Shown one piece after another: positions 12,101-23,400 of a stretch of DNA of 64,000 nt (position 1 is the first letter of the stretch; each line of letters starts with the position of its first letter). Made by a program: the position numbers and the translations under genes. The notes below the pieces were generated by a model. That model had not been told where the DNA came from. It was given only the letters and a program-made list of their open reading frames with translations, and did not search any database. The DNA is from Anoplolepis gracilipes (taxonomy: Eukaryota > Arthropoda > Insecta > Hymenoptera > Formicidae): contig NC_132976.1 in assembly GCF_047496725.1 (NCBI RefSeq), positions 542,001-606,000 of the forward strand, written 5' to 3'.

Positions 12101-15100
12101 TCTGTGAAAAAGACAAAGCAATGCGTTAAATTATAGAGAGATTTGATTAAAGATAGCTAAATATAAAAATATAAAGATTAAAAGTAAGAGAAAAATATTT
12201 CTCATTCTATATCAATTATTTGCACTTTTAGTAACAATTGCTCCGCTTGTATTATTTAATTATCTGTTCAGGGTTACATTTATACATGTATATATATATA
12301 TATTTTTTTTTTAAAGCACCTATCGTTTCAAAATGGAATATTTAAGTTTGAAACACAAACACTCTACGATTGCAAGAAATAAGATATACCTAATTGGTAG
12401 CATAAAATTTACCTTTTCTTCGGTAGGTTCCTGATCAGTAGATTCGTAATGAGATTTAACGTGCAACAAGACGGTGTCTTTATTGAAATCTCGAAAATTA
12501 CAACGTTTACACTTCCACTGCGAGCGTTTGTTCTCATCCGTCGCTGTGGATATAGAAAGTGCACCGCCACCACTAGTGGTATGTATATGCATCGTGATGG
12601 GATTGGTCTTCAGCAGAGATTGCCCACGACTCTTAGTTGCTGCTTTAAGCGGTGGTGGAGGTCGCAAACTCGGGTCCATGTTGTGACTGTTGTTTTGATT
12701 CACCTCGTTTGACGGTAAAATCGTAATGGGAGATTGTGACGCGAGATCAATCGTCGGAACGTACTCTTTGTTATTGTCTACGATTAACAACTTTGTCGAG
12801 ACGAGCCCGTCAGAATTGGTCTCCTCTATGCTACGTTCCTCCATGTGATCCTCGTCCCACGGTTGCTGTTCTACCTGAACCAGAAAAATATTATGACATG
12901 TAAGTAAAATATTTCAAATATAAGGCTCTTAATGTTTAAAAACAACTATCAACCCTGCAAATAAGAGCACTAGGCAGATGTTAATGCGTCTTTAAAAATT
13001 AATTTTTTCCGCGAAAATTGAAACGTGCACAGGGCACATATTTTACTTGATGTATTCACCAAAAGACGTAGATTCTCATTTTTTAGAATTCTATAATCCC
13101 CCTGTGCACGTTTCAATTTTTGCGGAAAAAATTAATTTCTAAAAATGCATTAACATCCGCGTAGTGCTCTTATTCGCCAGGTTGATAGTTGTTTGTTTAT
13201 TTGTAAATAAAATTTCACGTTTGACAAAAATATAAAGTAAGCTTTATACTTTTATTACATGTTTGATGGGCTTAACAATCGACGACGTTTCGACCTTTGA
13301 TTTAGGTCCTTTTTCAAGTCTAAAATTAGAAACGTATTTAAATGACAATTTCATTGCATACAGATTAACAAAAATGATATTACAATATTTTAATTAATTA
13401 ATTATGCTGTCACTATGGAAGTTCTTATATGTTAACATTAAAAGTATTAAATCAGCGTACCTTTCACGACATAATAAATCAAAAAGGTAAAAACTCTTTA
13501 TGCTACATCACACCTACACGTCAGTACGAAGAATAAAGTTATGTATAGAATAATGAAAAACAAACACAAGTATCAGGTCAAATTCTTTAAAAAAATGCTT
13601 AATAAAATTATTGTAAATCGGATTCAAATTTACATATCTAATTTTAGAAAAGGACCTAAACCAAAGGTCGAAATGTCGTCGATTGTTAAGCCCATAAAAC
13701 ATGTAATAAAAGTATAAAGCTTATTTTAACCAATTTGGTCGATCAATAATAATAACACCCAATTAATTTTATCACTGGTGACATATAATTTTATCAAAAA
13801 AACATAAAGAATGATGTAACCATGAAATACATTTATCAAACTACATTCACGCCGAAATTTTGTATCGCATTCTTAATGAAAAATTGATTTTGCTTGAATT
13901 TTACATAATTTTCAAAAATATCGATTTGAAACTCTTTCATAAAGAAAGATTAAATCGATATTTTCCATTTATAATTACTAAGAATATGCTTATAACGAGT
14001 GTCACAGTGTCAATCAAGGGATTTGAGCGCCGTGGCCGAATTGTGGTGCCGAGATTCTGTCATCTCTTTTGCAATGCAAATTATTGCATATTAAATCATT
14101 ATACCCGATATGATATATAAGTCAATGAGATATTCTATTATGTTCTATTATGTATTCTACTATTAAGATTCATTATTTCACCTGTGCGAGGTATTTGTTA
14201 TACTTGGAATAATTCCGTCGACCTGTCTCATCCGTCATGAGCACTCTGGCGGTCGTATGGACTGCGTCTTTAGCTGCTTTAAGTTTAATATGTTTTGTGA
14301 TGTCCCATCGCCAGTTAGAACGATACGCGCACATAGAACACTCGAACGGCTTCCGGTTTAAATGACCGACTATATGAACGTGAAAGCGACTTGCGGTGGA
14401 AGCCCAAAACGGACAATGGGGACATTTGAATACTCGCCGCCCGGTCGGATGTGTCGAACCACCTTCAACCTGATAAAAGTTTTTCTTTTTTTTTATTGCA
14501 ACAAACTCAGGATGCCGGTAATGACATGTAATGAACTAGTAACAAACTAGAAGAGAGATGCTCGACATCCACTATGCAATATGTAAAGCACATTCTTAAT
14601 AATAAATAAAGAGAAAAAAAAATAATAAAGTACGAGGCTCTAATCAACATTCTCTAATCAACGTTTCGCGATACACAGAGCTTCTGCACACACCTATATG
14701 ACATATGCTTTGCCAACACTAACACTAGTAGTATAACAGATTTTTTACTAAATTAAATATAATATTTAAGCTCTTTATAAGATGTAAAATATAAAATTAA
14801 ATTAGAAAATTGGCGAGTAAGAGCAAAACGCTGTAGTTGGTGCGCAAAAATTTATTTTAACAGTGAGTAACAATTTCATCTATTCTCTTAACGTACGTTT
14901 TGGTCAATTTTATGATCTTCCTCTGCTCAAAAATACAAAAGTACATGAGAACAAAAGACACAGATTTTTTAAAGTCACATCATTAAATGATGCCAGCAAA
15001 GTGACATATAGTTTATATTTTAATTATTTCAATACAAGTTTCCAATTATTTTATTTTAAAATTTGACGCATCAACCTATTAAGTCACTTCTTGGCCTACT

Positions 15101-17515
15101 AACCAAAGGAAGAAGAACACATCGACTCAACAATTTCTTATCGTATTAACAATATCTTCATATTTAATTTTAAGCGTGTGACTGAAATAATGTTTAACTT
15201 TTCCTAAACTCTCGTATAATGATTTACTGGCATTTTTTTTCTCATCTGCTTCTGTATTTCTTGCGTTGAAGGTCATAAAATTGGCTGAAACGTACGCGTT
15301 AGCAGAATAGATTAACGTGTTACTCATTTGTTAGAATAAATTTTTGCGCACCAACTACAGCGTTTGCTCTTACTCGACAGATTTTTTACTATTTTAAAGA
15401 AAATAAAAATTATAAAACACATGGCTAAAATAAATATCCAAATAGCAGTAAAAAAAAAAAAAAACAAAAAAGTTTGCTTCACATTGAATTCTTATAAACG
15501 GCCGCGTACCACGAACAACTTTTTAACTGCTTTATATAGATTTTACAAGATTACATGATTTTCGCATAGAATCGCGATATCTTTGGGCGCAGTAATTTTC
15601 TCTTATCATTATATACATAGAGCATTATCATCAAGCACTGTACCGAGGATCCAGAAGAATTTAGTCCTCTGAGATTCGCATCCCAATCCATTTGCGATGG
15701 GAAAGCGTATTCACCACGGTAAGACGAGGTCATGCGGACGTCCGAGCACGTCGTTATTTTCTCTAAACTACTATCGATGGACGATGTTGTGTCGTTGCGC
15801 GAATGGCAGCATTGCATGTGCACTTGAAGATCAGTCGTACTCTTGCAACGTCTTCTACACTTAGGACAACGTGTCGTACCAACGGATACGCTGAGCGCAG
15901 TGTGATGTGTCTGTTTGTGGCAAGCTAGCTCCTCCATGCTACTAGCTTTAAACGTACACCAGCATTTCAAATTGTTCTCGCTACTTACAGCTACCTCTGG
16001 CACACCGTTATTAATCGACGTCGCCGTCGTCGTTAGTTTTTCCTTAAGCTTATCGAAGAAGGAAGCGTTCTTTCTCTCAAATATATCGGCCGCAGTACTG
16101 AGGTCCCTCTTCGAATTCGCAGCCTAAAAAATCAAACGACAAAGACGGTAACGAGGGAAAAATACACCGCGACAAGATGACAAACGCATTATAATGTACA
16201 CATCACATTCACATTTACATTTTATACAACACGTATTTCACACAACCAACCTCTTTACTTCCATACATCTTGGCCAGCTCTGTATCCCTCGCAATTTGCG
16301 CCAGCTCGGGTCTCACTCTGACCCGTGGAACTTTGAGCAGAGTCGTGGGTGGCCCACTGTTACCAATCGTATTATTATTGGGCTTAGAATTAGCTAAACT
16401 TAATGGAATTAATCGTGGCAGTGGTTTCCTTGGCTTGGGTGGAGTACGCGGCGCGTGACATTCCGCTAAATGACGTTGCATCTCGGAATCCCAGGCTGTT
16501 ATAAATTGGCATCCTTTTTCTTCGCATTTCAATGCGATGCATTCAGCACTGGCTAAAGCGCTTCTCTTATCGTCTATTGAAATTAAGGAATGATCCGATG
16601 CGAATGAATCGATAGAGTTGATCGACGTGGTACTTCCAGTTTTATTTAATCCTGCTCGAAAGTCACTGGCTCCAACCTAACAAACATATTAAACGTATAC
16701 CATTGAGTACAACTATGTAATGTATATTTCCAACAAAGAATATAACAATTGTGTGTGCCTACGTTACCTGATTATAACGTTTCGGACTATTTCGTGGCTT
16801 ACGTTCAAAAGCATTATTACTTTTGCGGTTGACATGACTCACAGGTGGGTCGTGATGATACGACTCGTGCACCGTTAAGCTCTGACGGATATCAGCGGTA
16901 AAATTACAAGCGCGACATTTGAAAGCACCTCCACCTCCGTGATTCCGCATGTGTCTTTCTAGATTCCACTGAAAAATAGCGTTAAAAGAGACACACATAT
17001 AATCTACAGACAGATGTAAGCTCGTAAGTAATCGAAAGCTTCTCTCGGATTCCCTGGAAAATTTCTGACTTGTGTATAATCACAATCATCTCTGATCGGA
17101 AACCAAGTAGGATTATGAAGGAACAAACCTTATACGCTGAACTAAAATCACAAGCATCGCACTTGATCATCGGCATAGAATGATATTTAACATGCTTAGT
17201 ATAACGCGCTCTGATGTGCGTCCTGTAATCGCATTTTTCGCATCGAAGTAATTTTCTTTTCAAATGATGCACTCTTTGATGATTTTCAAGATCTTTCACG
17301 TTCAATGCGACATACGAACACGCAGGGCAACGATTTTCGACTGGATTGTGCCCGTTTTTACCCTAAAAATTACAATAAAACATATTCCTGCGAACTGATG
17401 AGTGTGTTATCTTGAAAATTTACAACCGTGTCAAGTATCTCGCGTTCAGTCGTCTCGCGGTTTTTTTTTCTTTCTCTTTTTAATCACGTATTTCGCGTTT
17501 TTAAAAATAATTCTA

Positions 17516-17555
<40 letters not shown>

Positions 17556-18209
17556 AAAAAAAAAGGTAGGAAAGAAAAGATGAAATAATAATAAAAAGAA
17601 AAAAGAAAAAAAGAAAAAAAAAAAAAGCCAACAAACACGAGAGCGCAAAACAGAGACAGAGTGAAGGAGTCTGACGGCGCTCACCTTATACTTGTGCTCC
17701 TTTCGGAGATGCTCGAAGTAGGCCTTGATGTCGGGCAGCATTTTCGGGGGTTTGCAGGTCTTGCACTCGTAAGAAGCCCGCTGCTCGTTCGCTTCTCCCT
17801 CGGATCTCATCATTTCGACGTCAACGTCAATAACATCGTCGCTGTTGTCAGGCGTCGCCTCCTCTTGGTCGTTCCCCTCGCTGGCGATCGCTGTCATCGT
17901 CACCTCGTCGTCATCCTCGTCGTCGTCGTTGACGTCCATTTCGTTCGCCATCACCATGTCGCTCATCTTCCCCGCGTCCTCGGCTCTCTTCTTCTCCCTC
18001 TCGTCGCATCTCCTCGGCTCGAGCCTCTCCTCATGACTCGCGGTCCCTTTAAGGTTACTTTCAGCTCTCCGCGTCGCGTCCGCTCTCGCCTGCTGCCGCG
18101 ACCGCGGCCGAAGTGCACGCAACCGGGGCAGCCTTCCCGACATCTTGGACGAGAGTCGCGCGCTTCCGCGCTGATTTCTTCTCTCGCCCTTGCCCGCTGC
18201 GGGCAACAT
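9185..18209 (-). CDS. Multi-C2H2 zinc-finger protein, about 23 fingers
   Basis: Probable nuclear DNA-binding regulator. Ten exons in continuous phase: 17685-18209, 17129-17362, 16768-16968, 16251-16676, 15644-16123, 14182-14469, 12413-12874, 11965-12101, 11345-11460, 9185-11253, giving about 1,645 residues. Exon 1 is basic, then very acidic (DDDEDDDE), then has one finger. The middle exons add roughly 12 fingers, several split by introns (for example CDACDFSSAYK then WNLERHMRNH). The last exon alone has ten, mostly the CxxC..Hx3-4H type with aromatic CDY/CPY/CPF variants, and low-complexity Ala/Ser/Thr linkers. One finger (CSMCAYRSNWRWDITKHIKLK) lacks the second His. It is followed by a TDETGRRNYSKYNKYL block, which looks like a family signature. 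Such finger spacing recalls insect charlatan/REST-like proteins, but I cannot confirm the family. The start is the first in-frame ATG at 18207-18209; later Mets at 18143 and 17966 are possible. No KRAB or BTB domain is visible. Confidence 0.85.
11535..11853. mobile_element. Inverted-repeat element, about 320 bp, in a zinc-finger gene intron
   Basis: The left arm includes AAACATGTGGGACATGCTTC followed by AAGAGCGGATAGAG. The reverse complement of the right arm includes AAACATGTGGGACTTGCTTC followed by AAGAGCTGATAGAG. The arms are about 55 bp and the ends read TGTACAG.../...CCTGTATCA. The interior is AT-rich with no transposase frame. It fills most of the intron between the exons at 11345-11460 and 11965-12101. 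Confidence 0.7.
12939..13194. mobile_element. Near-perfect palindromic MITE, 256 bp
   Basis: The arms are about 100 bp each. Both begin AAACAACTATCAACC on their own 5' strand (the left copy with one extra A) and contain AATAAGAGCACTA, TTAATTTTTTCCGC and ATTGAAACGTGCACAGGG. The loop is roughly 55 bp. GTTTA occurs directly on both sides (12934-12938 and 13195-13199) and may be a 5-bp target-site duplication. Confidence 0.75.
13238..13723. mobile_element. Inverted-repeat element with 85-92 bp arms
   Basis: Arms 13238-13329 and 13639-13723 both start TAAGCTTTATACTTTTATTA and share GGGCTTAACAATCGACGAC. Read outward from the loop, each arm carries GGACCTAAAYCAAAGGTC followed by GAAAYGTCGTCG, a short hairpin then a GAAAC-type sequence. 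The left arm has a 6-base insertion relative to the right. The central 310 bp is AT-rich and non-coding. Confidence 0.75.
14814..15376. mobile_element. Inverted-repeat element, 563 bp, in a zinc-finger gene intron
   Basis: The outer ends are CGAGTAAGAGC and GCTCTTACTCG. The homologous arms include GCTGTAGTTGGTGCGCAAAA and extend, with more mismatches, beyond 150 bp on each side. The 15-base sequence ACAGATTTTTTACTA occurs at 14736-14750 and again directly after the element at 15377-15391. No coding frame is convincing. Confidence 0.7.
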
Positions 18210-18678
18210 GGCGCGCAGGGATAATTTATTATTCACCAATTCCTACACACGTCCCCCACGATCGTCGATCGTCTTCTTCGTCGTCATCATCATCATCATC
18301 ATCCTCGGACTCGGACTCGGACGATCCAACGGTCTCCACCTGGCGACGACGATCACTCTTACGTCTTCTGGCGACACGATCGCGGGACAATGGCACGGCA
18401 TGCGCCTTCGCCTTCGTTGCCTCTCCTCCAATGTCCACCCGACTCGACCTCGGCAGTCGGGAGAGACACTCGTTCCTAAAAGGAGCGATTAAGAAGCTCT
18501 ATCGGGACGATATCGCGATCCGTCAGCGAGCGTAGATTATCCCGACTACCGGGCTGCCTTTTCCATCGTAGTTTGTCGTTTGTCGACACGTGTGTAGCTG
18601 TAACAAATTCCGGTTCACGTTACGTTCCAAGCGGATGTGCATACATGCTTACGTGCGGCGTGCGCGCGCACGTGTGTG

Positions 18679-18718
<40 letters not shown>

Positions 18719-18971
18719 TATTTAGTGTGTGTGTGTGTGTGTATGTATGTGTATATGTACATCTGTGCCTCTCGGCCTCTACAATAATGGAGGAAGCGAT
18801 CTAGACGCGCTTCACGATGACGATGGCAACAACGGTGGCGGTGGTAGTCTGCCGTGTAGTCCTGCTTCTTTTTTTTTTTCCCTCTATCGAATAGAGAAAA
18901 ATTCGCAGTTTTGTAGGATTTACGATTTCTCTTCCCGCGGGCGCAAAAGAGTACGTTTACGCGAGGGAATA

Positions 18972-19645
18972 GGGTAAACTCTCGGGTAAGATGGCCATAG
19001 TTTTTGAAAATCACAAAAAACATACTTTTATTTTTGTTATTTTTTTAAGAATGTTTGACATATTATCTTCACTGAGGCTTAAATTACGTAATGCATTATC
19101 GAAATTGAAAGGAAAATATTTAATAGACATTTCATATTATCAAAATAGTACGAAATAAGCATTGGCCATCTTACCCAACTTTTAAGCCTAATTTACAATA
19201 TGCTCTTTGCTTCTTGTTTCTTTAGAAATTAACCAATTGTAATTGATTTTAAGAAGAATAATCAAACAGGATTGGATTAATTTCTAAGAAACAGGAAACA
19301 AAGAGCACATTGTAGATTAGGCCTTAAGGAAAAATTGTAGGTCATATAACAATTTACACATCTTTCTAACACATATGTCTAACGTCCATTACGATAGCTT
19401 GACTGCAATTTATTCAACGCTATAACAGTTTTTAGTGGACAAATGAAAAACTTTGTAGGTAGTCCAAAGTAAAAATATACGATACAAGATTCACAATATC
19501 GTCATTTCGAACAATTTATGCATATAAATAATAATAACTGTAAATGTATCGATTATCTTTGATGACTAAAAAAGCGCACTATGTAGCGATTATTGAAAAA
19601 ATTACAGTCTATGGCCATCATACTAGTTTACCCTACAGTTTACCC
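18972..19645. mobile_element. TA-flanked inverted-repeat element, 674 bp, Tc1/mariner-like insertion
   Basis: The ends are GGGTAAACT and AGTTTACCC, each flanked by TA (18970-18971 and 19646-19647), as expected for a TA target-site duplication. Subterminally both arms contain ATGGCCATAG, with a short insertion on the right. A second inverted copy of the GGGTAAGATGGCCA motif sits near 19163-19176. There is no transposase frame. It lies between two GC-rich blocks that would be continuous without it. Confidence 0.7.
19183..19324. mobile_element. Palindrome nested inside the TA-flanked element
   Basis: The left arm reads AAGCCTAATTTACAATATGC, then TCTTTGCTTCTTGTTTC. The right arm is its imperfect reverse complement, ending ATTAGGCCTTAAG. 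The arms are about 50 bp with a 40-bp spacer. The nesting implies a later insertion or a compound element. Confidence 0.65.
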
Positions 19646-21053
19646 TAATTTTCCCCTACCCCGTTTTTCTCTGTTCCACCTCGCGTCCCGGATCTATCGG
19701 TGTCAGACGCGCGTTTCGAGTTTCGAGAGCGCCCTCGATCGTTACTCGGGCTCCGTAAACGAGGAGACTTCCTCGGGCAAGTCGCTTGGCCTCTATATCG
19801 CGGTCCGCGATATCGCAATATCGCCGCGAAACTTCCGAGCCACGCAACTTTGCATCACGCTCACGAAATCATGCGCGGTGAACGTATATAAGTCACGTTC
19901 CGCGAGAGCCGAAATTCTTCCTCTCCTCTTCTTCCCCCTGCGATTCTCCGGAAAATGCATCGTGCGTTTTTTTTTTTATAACGAAATCGCTTTATCTTCA
20001 AATTGTGTGCCCTGTCTAAAATTATATAAAAATATAATATATATATATATATTCTATATAGTATCCTCGTACAAAAATGCAAAAAGCAGAGAAGCGCGTG
20101 TGTGGTTGTACGATATATTAATTTATGACACATACACTTTGCGGCGATTTATCGCTGTGTGAATGAACGACGGACGATAAATATGGCTACGTTTTCAATA
20201 TCAATTATTGACATTGATATTGAATCGCCTCGACCTATTTGAACCGTTTTGAAAAAAATCGACGCCATTAGATTGAGTATAATTTCTTTATCTTGATATT
20301 TATTTACAGTACTCTTTTTGTTTGAAAGGAAACTCTTCTGGATTCAGGCGTAAAAAAATGCAGAGGACACGTCGCAAAAAAGTCGAAAAGGACAGAATTA
20401 ATGATTATCCGGGTCTTACCGTCGAGGAGAATCGTTATTGGCTTGCGATTCGTGAAACGTAGATCGAATTTAGTTAGCTAAAGTGGCTTTCACGGCCGCA
20501 AGAAATCCCACATCGTGCCACATGACGCCATGATTAATCCCGCGCCACTGACGTATACGTATACATGTATTCGCGCTCGCGGAGGAAACACGTCATCTCG
20601 ATGATTCGCCTGCTTGAAAGTGCAAACGTCAAAAATCAGAGAGCGTCTTTTCAGGGAAGTTCTTTTTCATTTTTTATACGTCTATAAAATTTTCATCAAT
20701 ATATATTATACATGTTATTTTCATCAATGTTATATGTGTATTTGGAAAATTGTAAAATACAATTATTACATACCATACGGATATACTTATATATTTATAG
20801 CTTTAAAAAAACTTTTTATTTTACAATCTGATTGTGAGAAAAATATAAATAAATATATATATATTTTAATTTTTCTTCAAGATATGTTTTTTGCAAAGAA
20901 GTGTAGTGAGATATAGTCCATTTTGAGATTTATTTTAATTGCTACAAGGCTACTTTGTATCCTTAAAAATTGACTCTTTGCGCCATGTGAAATTGATATA
21001 ATAAAATTTTGGAAAAGAAATACATCGTACGACTCTGCCGGGATCCTATATTC

Positions 21054-21085
<32 letters not shown>

Positions 21086-21649
21086 TAATTTTAATTTGCA
21101 ATGTCGAAGAAATGAAAAATTATTCAGCCCACATCCTATGCTCAATTTTAGTTTCGTCCCGACAATATCCGGCAGAGAGAAGCGGAGAGGAATGTGGGCG
21201 GAAATGGATACGACAGGTCAGCTCGGAAAACTCAATGGGCGCTTGTTTACTCGGTTCGTCTGCGCGCGCGCGCAATATTTTAGATGACGCGGAGGAATCA
21301 CTATCGAATAATTCATAGAGACTCGACAACTCGATTGATTTGTTCGGATAACGATTTCAGGATTGGTCGCGATCCTTGTCTAATTTTTTTTTCCCCTAAA
21401 AATATCGGTGATAAAATTGTACAACGAATCACACACAGAATCAATTAGGCGGCCATTTTGCAAGGCTACGGTTCTTTGAAATCGTGGGGGGATTCTAGGA
21501 TCTACCATCGCACGAGTTACTTTCTAGTTCCTTTATATGTCAACGTATGTTTTGATGGTTGATGAGGAAACTAATACCCGGATCTAATAAGACGATAAAT
21601 TGCGCTAATCCTTCATTATTAGGCGCTTAATGAAACAAACCTTCGTTCA

Positions 21650-22480
21650 CTTGCGCCACCGTCTGCACAGTCTCTTTTGCGAGTAGGTTATCTTGCTACC
21701 GAGGTGCTTGCGCGCGATCGTGGTGGAGTCGAGTGGTGGCGACGATCAGCGACGATCAGCGACGATGTCGCGTGACGATTAGTGTCGCGTCATCGGCAAC
21801 GATCGGCCAATCGACGAGTATCGGCCGCAACAAGAAGAGAGAAGGGTCCCAGGAGAGGACCTACTAATCGCCACGTCCGCCCGCTTGTCGATCGAAAGTA
21901 TCGGACGTTCCGTCTCTCAAGAGTATCAACGCAACGGCATGAAAGAGATTCCTCTTAGCTCCCCTTAGAGTTTCCCCACCTCTCGATCTATCCCCTTCCC
22001 CTATCCTCTATCCTATTTCTCTCACTTAATTGCTCCAACTCTGGCGCGCCTCTCCGACTCCGGGCTCTTCTGTTCTCTCCGGCTTTAATCGCGAATACCT
22101 CTCGTCGTCGGCGTCGACACTGGCCAACGAAGCGGATAGCGGATCGTAGGAAGACTACAAGACTACAAGGAGCCGAGCGAGCGCAGCCCCTTCCCTCCCT
22201 TCCCCCCTTCTGCCGCGCCCCGCGTGGCCCCGCGGCCGGTCGACTCGACTGGCAGCGACGACGGCGACGGCGACGGCCACGACGATGCCGAAGCCGAGGT
22301 GGCGCAAGGCTGGGCGCCATCTGCAATTCCAATTTCGACCTCGGGAGATTTCTTCCCGAAACCTTCTTCCTCGCTTTTCCTCCGTTCCGTCGCAGTCTTC
22401 CCTCCCGCAGTCTTTGCTCGACTCCTGCCACATCCTGCTCTCTCGCAGCTGGCTGTTCGAGAAAGCTGATGGAGGAAAAC
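21650..22480. other. CpG-rich block, possible promoter or first exon of an unseen transcript
   Basis: Markedly GC- and CpG-rich against AT-rich surroundings, with a short tandem of CGACGATCAG units near 21738-21768. It contains frames in several phases but none with family resemblance. The distance to the zinc-finger gene (about 3.5 kb) or IDH (about 5 kb) leaves its owner unclear. Confidence 0.35.
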
Positions 22481-23154
22481 GAACGATGCCGATGACGTTA
22501 CTATTGATGACCTCTAATTATGTAACAGAGTCTCCTATGTATAACTTTGGAGCTTGAGTGCGATTTCCTATTTTTTTTTTACCCGTTATTACCCAACATA
22601 TCATGATCCTCCATTAGATCCAATTCTTTTTGAGAAAAGTCCTTTTGATTTATTTTATTTCTTTATCTCGAAAATCATCGAGATACCATCTTCGTCCAGT
22701 GTTTATTCTGAAAAGATACTGTGCTTTTATTTTTTAAGAGATATCATATCATTTTTTTTTTTCAATTCCATCTCGCATCGCTCGCATTCTTTGTTTATCT
22801 TCTTTATGAATAAGCTGTTCTCCGAACGTCGACGTGCAATATTTTCACGATCGTCGCTATATTTCAGGTTTACGCTGATCTCGAAGGTTTTCGGTTCGTT
22901 CGGCTTTAATTCGAGTTTCCAGATTCATGGCAGTCGCTTTTTGACTCAATATTCCGAATCGATTTTTTTCTAACAAAAATGTCGAGCAATACCGTCTCTG
23001 GTCACAATTGTTTTCAATCTTCGAATATGTAATGAAAAGAGGATGAATAACAGCAAAGACTATATGAAGGATATATTTTTCTGTATAATTATTTCGTAAA
23101 TGTAACTCTTAATTTTTCTTTTTATAAGAAAAAAAAACATTTTTATTATTGTTG

Positions 23155-23156
<2 letters not shown>

Positions 23157-23193
<37 letters not shown>
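23157..23193. repeat. (AT)n microsatellite
   Basis: About 18 AT units followed by further AT-rich sequence in the intergenic region. Confidence 0.9.
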
Positions 23194-23197
<4 letters not shown>

Positions 23198-23278
23198 TAT
23201 ATAAAAAAACTATTGAACGTCTAGTATTTATCCCTTAGAAGAAATATTTTTATGTCTTTTGTACATTGAAAAAAAAAA

Positions 23279-23400
23279 AATGTTGAATACAACATCATCG
23301 TAGTTGAAATTTATTTTATTAATTCGACAACATTATATTAATCAAATTAATATGCTAGGTAAATAAATTTCAACTACGATGATGTTGTTGATTCAGCATT
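23279..23400. mobile_element. Short hairpin MITE-like element, 122 bp
   Basis: The arms share ACATCATCGTAGTTGAAATT and continue to AATGTTGAAT / ATTCAGCATT at the ends. They are about 45 bp with a loop of about 30 bp. The interior is AT-rich and no clear duplication flanks it. Confidence 0.65.

Larger units (their letters stand above)
12875..14181. other. Large zinc-finger gene intron carrying two inverted-repeat elements
   Basis: This 1.3 kb intron holds the elements at 12939-13194 and 13238-13723, which lie 43 bp apart. The remainder (13724-14181) is AT-rich with no exon I can support. The phase across the intron is 0/0. Confidence 0.75.

Noticed and set aside
13238..13723. Functional hammerhead ribozyme pair
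   Set aside because: The required CUGAUGA core is not present in either arm, so only a weak resemblance is claimed.
19593..20162. 189-codon frame on the plus strand
   Set aside because: Its start lies inside the TA-flanked transposon and it crosses the insertion boundary into GC-rich non-coding DNA. No recognisable product.
20195..20223. Short TCAATATCAA hairpin
   Set aside because: A 10-bp stem in AT-rich DNA is expected by chance and has no accompanying signal.
21988..22433. Arg-rich 147-codon minus-strand frame in the CpG block
   Set aside because: Arg/Gly/Ala/Pro bias is what any frame in CpG-rich DNA gives; neighbouring frames on both strands are equally open.
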